Shown here: positions 47,801 through 58,358 of the stretch, one piece after another
Position numbering within the stretch: position 1 is the stretch's first letter
How the letters are laid out: the number at the start of each line of letters is the position of its first letter
Assembly (NCBI GenBank): GCA_051294375.1
Contig: CM119268.1
Location: 9,928,370 to 9,992,369, forward strand
From: Paraspadella gotoi
Taxonomy: Eukaryota; Chaetognatha
DNA: 64,000 nt
Reading direction: 5' to 3'
The notes under the pieces: generated by a model
The model's input: the letters and a program-made list of their open reading frames with translations, nothing else
Told to the model about the DNA's origin: nothing
The model's database searches: none
Made by a program: the position numbers and the translations under genes

Positions 47801-50800
47801 ATGATAATTTCTTCCTTTAGTAATATCAGACTTGTACTCTGACTCTTTATTAAGGTGTGCTTACTTTTTTGTAGATACTTCTTGTCCAGACTGCTTGAAA
47901 GTAAACAAAATTTAGTAACAACCACACAACAATTGTAACAACATTATCATATCATTATATTTAAATTCATTACTATGTACAACTCGATATACTATAACTT
48001 TAAAAGTAATTCATATGTACAATGAAAAAAAGAATCCCTGTTCAGTTTATATTTAATTTTTGGCTCTTTTTTAAAAGCAACCATTTTCGTTTCTTAATCC
48101 CTGACTTAATTTCAATTCTAATATTTAACCCTAATCTGTTACCAAAGTTATAACCAAATTGTTAACCCTAATTGTAGAAAGTTTATTTTCTATGCCTTTA
48201 GTGTCACGCGTTTGATTCGTCGGCCGTAGGTTGAACTGGTTTTAATATGGACCAAGGTTTTCTAAATCCCGAATGATTAGTGACGAGGTTTTCAGCTAAC
48301 AAAAGCGATAAGAATGGTGAAAAGACTGGTCTGAAAAGGTCAACTAAATGACTAGGGAAAAATTCTGGAAGCGAGGTCACAAAATCTTTCTCTAATTGGT
48401 TAACCCTTATAGTGGGCCCCTAACCTAATTTATAACCCTAGCAAATTTAATACTCAAATGTTATTTTAGTTTTTATCTCACCAGATGGGCTTAAGCCTTA
48501 AGCCTTAAGGCTTAAGCCTTAAGCTTAGGCTACATATTTGGCGTAGGTAACCATTAGTATTGCTTCTTTGTGTTGTTGTTGTCGTTGTCGTAGTTGATAT
48601 CATGCTGTTTTAACATGAAAATAGCTCAAGTGTAGAAAGCTTAAAAATTTAGATATGGCTTCTCATCATTGGGGTCTTTTAAATTGTTATAATTCATATT
48701 CCTCTACTCATTGTTTGTTTTATTTACAAAACAATTTTTATATATATAGATGACTTCAGCTCTGCAGCGGCTGTCCAGCGGCTGTTCAGCTCTTATCTGT
48801 CTCTCTTTTAATTATATGTCGCTCTCTCTTTCTTTTAATTATATGTCGCCTCTCTCTCTTTTTTCCCTCACTGCTTCTACTGATTCATCTAAAAACGAGT
48901 TAATCTCTACAGCAACGGTCCAGCTTTATTTCTCTTTCTTTCTCTCTCTCTTCTTTTTTTCTGTCTCTCTCTCTCTTTTTTTTTCTCTCTCTTTCTTTCT
49001 CTCGTCTCTCTCTCACTCATACATGTATTTGTTTGTTTTATTTACGATGAATGACTCATCACGTTAATGAATAACTATCATTGTATTATGAATGACAATC
49101 ATCGCCTCAATGAATGACTATCATCGCATCCAACATTTGGTTGTCATTGCATCAATCATTTGTTATCATTGCACAATATTTGGTTATCATCAAATCAATA
49201 ATTGGTTATCATTGCGTCAATTATTGGTTATCATCGCATCAATAATCAATTACTATTACATCAACCAATCATTAACTATTATTTCAATAATTCGTTATTA
49301 CTATCAATCATTCTTTTTTCGGATTTTTTCTATTTAAAATTTACCTCCACTGGACAATTTCATTGGAAACTTGATTTACAGCTTAATCACCCACTTCAAT
49401 CATACCACATAACCTACAAAATTTTAAATGAATCTCTCTATTTAATGTAATTATTGTTCAAAGCTAATGGGTCATCGGTCCCACCCAAAAATCTTGTCGT
49501 AAGTCGCTGAGATCATGTCAGAACATTTAATTATTATGTTATTCAAACAATCGATGTCTGTCCATCCATCCATCTGTAAATTTTTTTATACATATCTTTT
49601 TTAGTATTTTTTAAGCCCACTATGAATTAACAAAAAATTTGCAAAAAATTTTGATGAAAGAGACAGAGAAGGAGAAAAAGTTTTAAAAGAAAAGTTATAA
49701 TATTTTATACAGAATTCAAGGTGGAGAACATTTCCCACGAATTTTGACTGTTCAAAGAAAATTGGCTAAAAGGTAAAGGAGAATCAAAACATCTTTCACA
49801 GTTCCTTTAGCATGATTTTGATTCTCTGTTTTAACCCTTCTGATTAGAGAAAAAACAATTTTTTTTAAACGGACAAGTCTTCTTGAGCGCAAAGCGAATT
49901 TAGAAAAACTTTGGCAAACATTTTGATAAAGAGAGAGGGGGAGAAAAAGAAAGAGAGAGGGATAAATCTTCCAACAGAAAACACTATCCTTTACTCATTC
50001 TTTACGTTTTTATGAGTTTCTGAAGGAATTCCCTTAAAAACTCATAGGTATAAAGTATGAAAATTTGATACTTTTTTTTTCATAATCTTAGCGCTTATGT
50101 TAGAAATATTTACAAACGAGTAAAACATCAGTTTAAACGTTTGTTTCCATTCAGCATAGAAAGTATAAAACATTTTTACAGGAACAGAGAAAACCATAAT
50201 TGTTTCAGCTGCCTCAACTTTTTTGTTCATTTGGCTGACTTTTGTAGACTTCAATGTTTTTTAAATGTTTATTTACATTAATACTGACGACGAGGAATTT
50301 AAACGATCCAGGTTATAAACAATTTATAAACGATTTAAAATAACTAACGTAAAAACTTACGTCATATTTTTTCAACGAGGCAACTAAAGATTCTACAAAT
50401 ACAAATTCCAACATTAAGCAAACAAACTCAGATAGCCTCGATGACAACCCCTTTCTTCTTTTTCAAATTATTCGTTGATGCGACTCTCAATCAAGAAAGA
50501 GGGAAAACTTCTGACCCAGATATTGCATTTTCAGCTGACGAACGTTGAGCCGTCTCCCCCTACGGGCGCTGCTCGCCACTGCCGATATAATAACAATAAA
50601 ACAAAATTTACATGTGAAGAAAAAAATTTTGGGAAAATAATCTGAAGTTTCCAATCTTTTTTAACACCCTCTCGTAGCCATAGAACGGGTCCTGAGCTTG
50701 TAACTAGGCTTAAGGGTTTTTCATGCCCCAAACGTTGTCCTCAGTCCTCACACTTAACACGCTTAATGCTTATAGGCGGTTTGAACATATTGTAATTCTC

Positions 50801-52958
50801 ACTACAGTTGTTATGATTGTTACTAATTTTTTTCCTTCAAGCAGTCTGGACAAGAAGTATCTAATAAAAAAGTAAGCACACCCTAATAAAGAGTTAGAGT
50901 ACAAGTCTGATATCACTGAAGGAAGCAAATTATCATCTATAATAATCTGTAAATTATTTTGATAAAAATTTTTTTATCTGCAACTGTTGGTCCACATCCT
51001 CCAACAAATTGAGAATGCTTCCACAGAGCCTCTGGGGATTGGTCCTTATGAAATCATGATTGGAATATAAACCTAGAGGGTTTTATCAACTAATAAAGCA
51101 ATTTTTGATGCCATAACTTTTATTTCTTTATTTCTGTGTGTGTTAAAATTTTTTTTTTAAAAATTCTTATAAACAGGATATCTTAAAAAGTATTTGGTCA
51201 ATCAAGATGAAATTTATCGTGTATAGTAATTATATCATGCTCTATTAATTAAACCTATAGCAAATAATATAAATAAATATTTTGTATATAATTTTATTTT
51301 TAAAAGAATCTGTGCAGGAATTATCCTCCAGGATGTAGGCACACCAATTTTTTTAAAAGATGTATATTAAATTGAAAGAGCACCTATTTATGAATAAAAC
51401 TGTGTAGAAAATTTTTATAGTACCTCTAAAACCAAGAAGATATGGTACACAATGTATTGGCCACTACCTGGTGCAGCAGCTTGTGGATGCTGTTGTGGGT
51501 CTGCGAGAAGTAGTTGCGACTCTAAATTTTAATAGAACAAACTTAATGGACTTCTTTAACTAATAAATTATGTTGGACGATCAAATCTCTCATACTTTAG
51601 ACACAGTGAGGGATGATGTGAAAGGTGTGCCAAAAATCCTTCAGGAGAGGGTACTGCTAAAGGCGTTGGACCAATTTGAATGGCGATTGGTGCAAACCTA
51701 TTTTTTTAGGCCATGCCCCGTCTTGTTAAATGTGCGTGAAGATACAAACAACTTTTGGAATATGACACACCCTACAGGTCCCTGCAAGCTTTCAATCAAG
51801 ACTCTCTCACAGTTTTGTTTATTCACTCCCAGAGTACCTGGCTTCCCTATCAATGAAGTGGAAAATATTTCAAAGAATGTTTCAATTGTATGAAAAGACC
51901 ATTCCCTTAAGTATTAGATCGGGGAATACTTATTGTACTCCGCACTAGCATAATACAAGGAGCTGAATTTTATGAAATTGGTACAACCAATATAAAAATT
52001 ATCCATTCATTTAATAAATAAGCTATCTTGCCCCTGACTTTGGACAGGCTTGGTGGTTTAAGGCCTCCTCATATATTACTATTTTTATAACCGGTAATAA
52101 ATAAACTTTTTTTCATTGTACCATCAACGATAGTGACTATTACCTCTAGTAAGACCCTAACAACGTCGACGGAATCGAAAAATGCGCCGAGATGCAGCGG
52201 CGTCATGTGAGTCCATCGGCAGACGGCATTGAGATCAGCGCCGCGAGTGATCAGATACGAAGCCAAAGACGCCGCTTTGCCAGATCGCCCGGAATCTACA
52301 ACGCCGGCACGCACCTGACAAATCCGCGGGAGCATAAAACAAACAATTATGCAATCGTCAAAGATCGTTTACCGCGTAATGAAGCAAGGTAAGATCGTTT
52401 TGCCCATCGCGATCGTTCACGTGACCCCCTCGTCGCAAAATTTCCCGAACGAAGACGTCGATGTTATTCTAAGGATAGAGGAGAGAGGCTCAGCGTACCG
52501 AAACGAAATCGTGGCCACTGGCCATAATTATTGAGACACCTGGATGTGTGGAAACCAGAGGCGAATAATTGCGAAGATTTGACTAATAGTTGTCTCAGGA
52601 GAAGATAGGATTTCCGCGCAAAGGTAGCAATCAATATTAAAAACGGATTCAGCAACGTCTTTAATGCCTGAGAGATTTTATAAATTATATTCGCCTATAC
52701 ATAATACATATATACAATTATACATGTAGATACAGGTATGTATTGAAAATACCCGGTAGAGAATGACGAGAACAGGCGGGAGCGTCGCAGACTTGATGAA
52801 TCATAGGTCTGTCTCTTTGAGGAAACGAAAAGTCGACCAACTGATAAAGTAAATACGTACGTGTTAATTAAAAGAAAAGAAGAATAATCCAAAATTAGAG
52901 AGCGTACCTCAAAATTCCCAGCATCTCCACAGGCAGTTGACACAGCATCCAGCACCAT
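38814..52958 (-). CDS. CLIP3/CLIP4-type protein: ankyrin repeats plus three CAP-Gly domains, 18 coding exons
   Basis: Microtubule- and membrane-associated adaptor, 727 residues. Exons: 52958-52908, 52840-52753, 52667-52540, 52468-52373, 52314-52144, 46803-46669, 46592-46501, 43237-43105, 43004-42904, 42772-42661, 42522-42461, 41595-41537, 41472-41401, 41325-41125, 41052-40822, 39416-39186, 39106-39032 and 38959-38814; all phases join. Ankyrin part: NDRDGQNDLTLLHYA, RWTHMTPLHLGAFFDSVDVV, GGTPLHIAAANCSVNAAKIL. CAP-Gly 1: GDKVTLGGQKSGILR, GTWAGIELEKPVGRNDGS. CAP-Gly 2: GDRVTVAGQRRGTVRFAGET, WLGIELDDPVGRNDGS. CAP-Gly 3: GIVRFIGNTHFEDGIWLGIE, GRNDGSVGDRRYF. The order equals vertebrate CLIP4. An upstream exon (53189-53112) fits as 5' UTR. 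The large introns hold transposons and a nested gene. Confidence 0.95.
39490..40636. repeat. GATCTCGCC minisatellite element, full-length, interrupted by a hammerhead element
   Basis: Left end AAAAGTATAGTGATCTCGCC, tandem ATTGATGCGATGATAACCA units (about 40100-40330), CTGCAGAGGGGAACTCG, GACGACGACGACG, and right end CTCGCCCAAG..GTCTGGCGAGATAAAAA. Between the two minisatellite blocks sits a separate element at about 39615-40090 containing a hammerhead-like core. Confidence 0.8.
39781..39911 (+). ncRNA. Hammerhead ribozyme element (copy 3, degenerate core)
   Basis: Inverted arms GAGTTCAGTTTT (left) and AAAACTGAACTC (right) enclose CTGATGA at 39827, a 5-bp stem II (GGCTT/AAGTC) and then CAAAAC where active hammerheads have GAAAC, followed by ATGTA. 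The lost catalytic G suggests inactivity. Confidence 0.6.
41618..42052. repeat. GATCTCGCC minisatellite element, copy with long ATTGATTGATGTAATA array
   Basis: Left end AAAAGTATAGTGATCTTG, about 13 tandem 18-23 bp units to 41905, then a GACGACGACAACGACGACG run and GCGTCGCAAACGCAAAGCG at the right. Confidence 0.8.
43675..44792 (+). CDS. Unrecognised nested gene, basic protein with C-terminal transmembrane segment, 5 exons
   Basis: I do not recognise this protein. Exons 43675-44054, 44232-44308, 44377-44435, 44508-44648 and 44778-44792 join in phases 2, 1, 0, 0 with GT-AG borders, giving 223 residues ending at TGA. Residues 1-130 are Ser/Lys-rich and hydrophilic (KVVRKKRKTGSE). A Glu-rich middle (RAEEEEKYLKDD) follows, then a short Cys pair (AGCCKIHKSNRNCRG) and a final hydrophobic segment (ITMLVFQVILNLAGMASFGW), so it is probably a tail-anchored or type II membrane protein. 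It lies wholly inside the eighth coding intron of the CLIP gene on the opposite strand. The consistency of five splice junctions supports it; no homologue is known to me. Confidence 0.6.
44793..46200. other. CLIP intron, AT-rich, nothing recognised
   Basis: Short ORFs here (for example 45135-45344 and 45850-46071) have no domain, no consistent splice context and AT-driven composition. A short TAA microsatellite lies near 45080. Confidence 0.4.
46228..46470 (+). repeat. Interspersed repeat family (GAATATACCGCC tail), copy 2
   Basis: Same blocks as 24010-24250 (CTCCTGTCACTGGCGCGGTT, CGCTTGGGATGGT, TGTGAATATACCGCCAC), with fewer changes relative to each other in the central part. It ends 31 bp before a CLIP exon. 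Confidence 0.8.
46825..46924 (+). repeat. 98-100 bp direct repeat, left copy
   Basis: Starts TATGAAATTGGTACAACCAA and ends GGTGGTTTAAGGCCTCC. The right copy at 51971-52068 is nearly identical and in the same orientation. Together they bracket the foldback element and about 310 bp of other sequence. Confidence 0.85.
48480..48535. repeat. Tandem GGCTTAAGCCTTAA palindromic run
   Basis: Repeated self-complementary TTAAGGCTTAAGCCTTAAG units in the interior of the foldback element. Confidence 0.8.
48755..49335. repeat. GATCTCGCC minisatellite element, inverted partial copy
   Basis: The CTGCAGCGG and CGAGTTAATCTCTACAGC segments, CT-rich runs and tandem GGTTATCATCGCATCAATAA units are the reverse complement of the family seen at 31983 and 39490. 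It lies inside the foldback element. Confidence 0.75.
49340..50835. other. Interior of the foldback element, unassigned
   Basis: AT-rich with GA/TC runs. No open frame with a transposase or other domain is visible. Confidence 0.4.
51971..52068 (+). repeat. 98-bp direct repeat, right copy
   Basis: Partner of 46825-46924, ending 75 bp before a CLIP exon. Confidence 0.85.
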
Positions 52959-53111
52959 TTTCTCGATTTCGGAGTCTATTTCTAAACCATAATAATGAAT
53001 TTTTCCCTCATCAGAAAAAAATATTTTTCATACTTCATGCGTTCGTGAATCATTTGTAAATTTTTAGTTTAAGGCACAAAAAACTATAGATGATCTTTTG
53101 CATAACGTTAC

Positions 53112-53189
53112 CAAGGAAACGTTGAAACAGAATTTTGTCTGTGATTGCTCGACGAAACAAAAGATGGCACGCACAAAGCGCTTTTAATG
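53112..53189 (-). other. Possible 5' UTR exon of the CLIP gene
   Basis: Acceptor TTTCAG at its upper edge and donor CTTG|GTAACG; the phase would also join the next exon, but no ATG is found upstream in frame, so it is read as non-coding. Confidence 0.4.
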
Positions 53190-53318
53190 CTGAAATAAGA
53201 AAAACCAGTTTCGAAAATTTAGTATTCGAGTCATTAAATGAATTACGAATTTGCAATCTGTTATATATTAGGATCACACCTACAAATTTAACTTGGATTT
53301 TAGAATTTTGATAATAAT
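53190..53318. promoter_or_regulatory. Shared head-to-head promoter interval, CLIP and zinc-finger genes
   Basis: The two genes diverge from an AT-rich interval of no more than about 130 bp between the CLIP 5' exon and the zinc-finger ATG. A bidirectional promoter is inferred from position only; no clear box motifs were recognised. Confidence 0.45.
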
Positions 53319-56300
53319 ATGGGAACTTCTCCGAAAATCAAAATCTTTGAAACAATAAGTGCAACATTAAACCAAAAAGTGGTGGAAATATTTAGTAAAC
53401 AGGTGAGGAAATTTCAAGGAGAATTTAGCATTAAGCAAATCCAGATTTTATTATAGAAATATTTAACTTTCAGGAATCATTCATCAAGGCAGAATTGGAA
53501 AAGGTTGAGACTGGATTGCAATCAACTTGTGTTGATGGAAATAACATTTATTTTCTTCACAGCGCAAGCCTCAACCTTTTAACAAAAGCAGAACAAATCT
53601 TGACATACTATTTAAATGAAAAAGGATATGAAGTTCTGTCCTCATTAGGTAAGCAGAGCGATTAAAGAATCAAAGAATTTTTTTAATAGAATGGCTAATT
53701 AGCAATCAGAAATATAAGCTTAAGTATCAATAACATCCAAAAATGTAATCCATAATTTTTCTCACAACACTTGGTCCACAGAAAACACTAAAGAAGAAGA
53801 CGACACATTATTGGAAAGATTACAAAAAACCGACGATTTATCGCCACAGGCGGTTGAAAAACTCCTCAGACGCTCTAAACATCTTATCAGAAGTAGAAAA
53901 AAAAATTTTCTGGATTATTATAAACGACTGGACAACAATGTAGAACGGTAGCTTAGCTTTGTTAATTTTGTCTTTTCTATGCATTTCATTTTATTACATT
54001 CACTTTAATCTCTAGGCCTCATAAAAAAAGTGAAAGTTCTCAATTGTTTCAAAAAATCGGTGGAGATATAAAAATTTCATTTGCAACGAAGATTGATGGA
54101 GAGGTAGGGACTAACATTATCTATATATATATCGAATAATGGATTAATCATGATTTATATTTTTAGGAAGAAAGACCAAAATCACAATCAAGCTCTTCTC
54201 TAGAAAAGAAAAAAAATAAAATTAGCGAAGAAGGAAATCCAAGTAGTGGAGACTCGGGCTCAAACATTGCGATAAAAGACAATCAAAAACAAAACCAAAC
54301 TAAGAATTTGAGATCAAAGACAAAACAAGACATTGTGACAAAGCAATCAACAACAACCCAAGCATTTCATAATAGAACAAAACCACCGAAATATTCCTGT
54401 AACATATGCACTTTTAATACAAGTCGAAACAGTCATTTTTCTCGCCACCTCACATTCCACGAGAAAAATCCTAACATGAAAATTTACCAATGCAATGAAT
54501 GCAGTTATTCCACAACCCGAACGTCTTGTTTAACTCATCACATAGCTGTGTCTCACGCCACAACAACAATTAAATGTAAAAACTGCGAATATAAAACTCT
54601 CGATATAAAACATCTGAAAAAGCACATTAGAATCGTACATAGCGATAATACCAAAAAAAGAACAAATCAGAAACTTATTAAACCAAAGGCACAAATATCA
54701 TTCAAATGTCCCAAGTGCATTTATATTAGCAAATCGTATCATTTTTTTGTCAGACATTTGAAGCAACATACAACTAAAACTATTAGTAAAAAAGATATTT
54801 TTTTTCCTTCTAACATTCCACTTGTCAATGAATTTCAATGCCCACAGGTAACGTTTTCAACAATATTCATTATACATTAGGGTGGAGTGATGAAATGAAA
54901 TTGAGTGATTGAACATTTTTTTGCTGCCTATGGATATGTAATTAATGAATTTTTAATTATTTATGTAATAATATCCTTATAAAATCATAAAATTTTAAAA
55001 TAATTTTTTTTTTATTTTAAAGAACAGATTTTGATTCGCTATAAAAAAATAAGAAACTTTTAAATATGTTAGTAGAAGACGTTTTAAATTGGTTTCAACA
55101 ACGATTTTTATTGTATATATATATAATATATATAAATATATTATAAAAATGTTGTTAAAACCAATTTCAAACGTTTACTAATTCAAAACAACGAAACGAA
55201 AAAAAATTTATGATGCCTAATAAAATGTTATATATTTTAATATTTAAACCGCAAAAAATGATAAAAGTTTTAACATATGTAAGTTTCTAATACAGAGAAT
55301 AAAAAATCTTGAATTTTTACCTTCCCCCCCCCCGTTCTAAATGGTATAATGACATAATTTTTGATAACATGTTTTATATTTTTGATTTAACTTTTTAACT
55401 TTTTAAAAAATTATTTTTAAAATTTACTATTTTATAAGAATATTACTTTCAGTACTTTCAGTGCTCCACTCTATTATACATTTCTCCAATAGATAATTAT
55501 GTAAAAAAATTCATTTTTTTAAAATTTCCTTCCAGTGCCCTTACAGAACGACTTCTAAGACTCGATTCATGCGGCATAAGTCCAACGCGCACAACGAGAG
55601 TAGGCCCCACGTTTGCAACGAGTGTGGAATGTCGTTTAAACGGTCCGACGCACTGAAGGCGCATTTAGAAACTCATCTTGGTAAAAACATAAAATTAGAT
55701 ACAGAGCGTAACTGTGCTTTTATCGGGACGTTTTTTCCTACAAGGAAATGGACGTGTACCGACCTCAAAAGAATTTTAATGGCACAGTAACCAATTTAAA
55801 TACAATTTTCATTAACGTGGCAAGCAATTACAAGTCAAAATGTTTTTGAGTACCCTCATCCTATGCAAAATCAATATATTTGCCCGCCGTAGCAAGACAA
55901 AGTTCTGGTTCTGGTTTTCTGCTTTCAACTTCACTTTCTTCATTGCATGCAGGTCTTGTCTATTGTCTGTTTTGTATTAAGAGGAAAGGTCATTCAGCTT
56001 AACAATGCGTAATCGTTGATGTGTTAGAGCTAATATATCGAGAAATACATTATAGTCATCAGTAATCACAAAAAAATAAGTTCTTATTTATTTGTGTTCA
56101 TTCTGTTTTCAATAATTTTTTTTAAATGGGTAAATAACAAAATTGTTAAGTTAAATGGGTAAGCACATTTTTTAAAGATTTGGTTTTCAATCTGGTTGTT
56201 AAAAAATTCTAGGTAAGAAGTTAAAACACGGTATGGGATAGTTTAGAAGGGAGAATTAAACAATTAATCTCGTTACTCTGTTGGTTTTCCAGTCATGAAC

Positions 56301-58077
56301 AAAATCTTCAGTTAAATAGATGGTAAAGAAATTCGAGCTACAATGAATCTACACTGAATTTGAAGAGTTGCAGCCTAAACGACTGCAATAATATTGAATT
56401 AAAAAATTGATTAGCAATCTTAAAAACATTTGTAAAAATGTAATAGAGAGACATTTTAATAAACGATTCCAGTTAGAAAGAATTCAGGGTTAAAGTTTAA
56501 AAACGTTTCATTTTCAAGGATACAAGTTGAAATTTAAAAATGTCTCTCTATTACATTTTTCTAATTCAGTAATAAAGAATTCATAAAAAATATCAGATGG
56601 ATTGGCCTTTTCGTTTGACCTGCAACTCTTCAGATAGGTTTCTTTTATTTTATATTATAATTAAAACCGATATAAAATGGGGTAGAATGCATCAAATGCT
56701 TAAAGTGAATACATTTTCGGAATCGCCAGGAGCTCAGCTTTTTGAATTTGTACTCCATTTTAGCCTATTTTGAAGTTGAATTGAATGACCCTTTTTCTTA
56801 ACTCAGCCATTGGTGGCATGAAAGTTAGTCTGGAAACTTTAAAACGGTAGCGCAAGTTTTATTCAATGAATTTCAAAAAATTCGGATTCTTTCCCGCCAG
56901 AAAAAAAATGTCAAGGGTTTGCATTGTAATATATGAAATGTATGACATTGGACAATGGACTCGTCGGCCGAGGTGACGCCACGCCCACGACCTTGATTAG
57001 CGTGATTTTCTATTTTCTTGTGAGAAGGTTGCGATTTATTTCTTTCGTCGGGCAAACACCAAGTTGTGGAGACTTGATGAAATTTTGGGTAAAAAATATC
57101 GATAGTTGTTTCATGCGTGAAAGGCAAATATATTATAATCGAAGATCAACAAAAAGAGGAAATATAAAAGCAAAACAGTAAAAAGATTATAACGGCCTTA
57201 AACGTAACAATAGTTACGTTTATGGCCGTTATACGTTTTATAGGACACACACAAAAAATTTCAGGACTTTAAAAGATCATGACCAATGGATAGATAGTAT
57301 GGGTTCTGTAGCCATTTTTTGAGGTCGGTACCCGTGAATCTCCTTGTAACAAAATTTTTTTTGTGGGGGAACAGATGATGAAGAAAAAAAAGCTAAAATG
57401 AGGCATCGTTGCGGCGTTTGTTCCCTATCGTTTCGAAGCCCCGCTCATTTGAGGATACACGGCTCAAAACATTCCGACGCCAAACCCTTCGAATGCGACG
57501 CCTGCAAAAAATATTTTAAAAGCAAACAATCTCTTAAAAAACACGAAAAAAACATCCATGGGGAACCGAAAAAACATCATTGTTCCTCGTGCCAGCGAAC
57601 GTTCAAAACTAAGAGCAATCTACAACGACACGAAAAATTGCACAATCGGGAAATCCGAGCCGTGAAGGAACGTAAGATCGAGTCACCCGCCGAGGAGACT
57701 TTGACGGGATTCGATCATCTCGAACCGGAAGACGTTATCTGCGGGAATGGCGAAGGCGCCAACTCGGATTCCCTCCTCCAAATGCCGATTCTGGCAGAAA
57801 TAAACGATGGTCGGTTATTGCCGATGGGCGACCAGTACTCCAATACTTATGTCATCGCGTCCAATGAAGCCGATGGCAGTCAATCAACCGAAATCGTTTT
57901 TCAAGGTATTATATATTGGCTAATGAAACATTTTTTTCCTGAATATTCTACTAATATAAAACTTGAATTGCAGCCCAAGATAACAACGTCATCACGACAA
58001 ATCTGATAGGAAACGCTTCTGTAATACAAACTGGAGAATACGGATCAACTTATTTGTTTCTTACCGAACCTAATTAA
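53319..58077 (+). CDS. C2H2 zinc-finger protein with nine fingers, complete, 8 exons
   Basis: Probable nuclear DNA-binding protein, 657 residues. Exons: 53319-53402, 53474-53648, 53782-53947, 54016-54103, 54167-54847, 55536-55680, 57375-57905 and 57974-58077; phases join throughout. The N-terminal 170 residues (MGTSPKIKIFETISATLNQK) have no recognised domain. Fingers 1-5 (YSCNICTFNTS.., YQCNECSYST.., IKCKNCEYKT.., FKCPKCIYIS.., FQCPQCPYRTT..) are of the aromatic-poor CxxCxYxT type seen in REST/ZFX-like proteins. Fingers 6-9 (HVCNECGMSFKRSDALKAHL, HRCGVCSLSFR, FECDACKKYFKSKQSLKKHE, HHCSSCQRTFKTKSNLQRHE) are classical. Finger 5 is split by an intron after its first half. The C-terminus is acidic. 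PolyA AATAAA is at 58132. The orthologue is not identified. Confidence 0.88.
55086..55175. repeat. Coreless relative of the hammerhead inverted-repeat family
   Basis: Left arm AAATTGGTTTCAACAACGAT and right arm with GTTGTTAAAACCAATTT are inverted around a TA-rich centre. It shares ACAACGATTTTTATT with the hammerhead copies, but CTGATGA and GAAAC are missing. Confidence 0.5.
55681..57374. other. Zinc-finger gene intron 6, two inverted repeats, no other gene
   Basis: Contains inverted AATGTAATAGAGAGACATTT arms (56436-56462 and 56540-56566) and a compact hairpin at 57189-57233. No exon or RNA gene recognised. Confidence 0.45.
57189..57233. repeat. Perfect-stem hairpin, ~19-bp arms
   Basis: AACGGCC..AAACGTAAC, a 4-base loop, then GTTACGTTTA..GGCCGTT; only single unpaired or bulged bases. 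It lies 140 bp before a zinc-finger exon. Confidence 0.75.
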
Positions 58078-58358
58078 ATGTTTTTTACTACTTTTAATCA
58101 AACTGTTGTTAATATCTTTTAGGTATAAAATAATAAAATTACGAAAAACTTTCAGAATTTTCAGGAAAAAACCATTATGGAAAAAGGCAGGAAAAGACAT
58201 TAAATGATGACAAATCCTAATATTATCTTTTGACGCAACTAACGATCAAAACCCAATTAAATTTGGAAATATCGTCTGGAAAAACATACATTGAGTAATC
58301 GGTAACGAGTTAATATTTTAACCTCATCCGAAAACTATCGGAGTGAGAAAATGTTTTA

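Larger units (their letters stand above)
46960..51774. mobile_element. Foldback DNA transposon, ~940 bp terminal inverted repeats, 9-bp TSD
   Basis: Left end TAGGGTGTGTCATATTCCAA and right end TTGGAATATGACACACCCTA are inverted; the arms extend to about 47903 and from about 50840. The 9-bp direct repeat CAGGTCCCT flanks both ends (46951-46959, 51775-51783), the signature of insertion. Nine-base duplications with long inverted repeats fit the Mutator-like (MULE/foldback) group; the superfamily is an inference, as no transposase is visible. A 107-codon ORF in the right arm (51570-51893) runs past the element's end and is not convincing as a protein. Confidence 0.85.

Noticed and set aside
48750-49450. 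Ser-rich and Ile/Tyr-rich ORFs
   Set aside because: They are translations of the CT runs and the ATCATTGCATCAATAAT minisatellite of an inverted repeat copy.
51570-51893. 107-codon ORF starting MLDDQISHTLDTVRDD
   Set aside because: It spans the right arm and crosses the foldback element's end and target duplication into unrelated sequence, so it is not a conserved protein.
53190-53277. N-terminal extension of CLIP reading ILIYNRLQIRNSFN
   Set aside because: Open in frame, but the apparent start is GTG, not ATG; the first ATG is at 52958.
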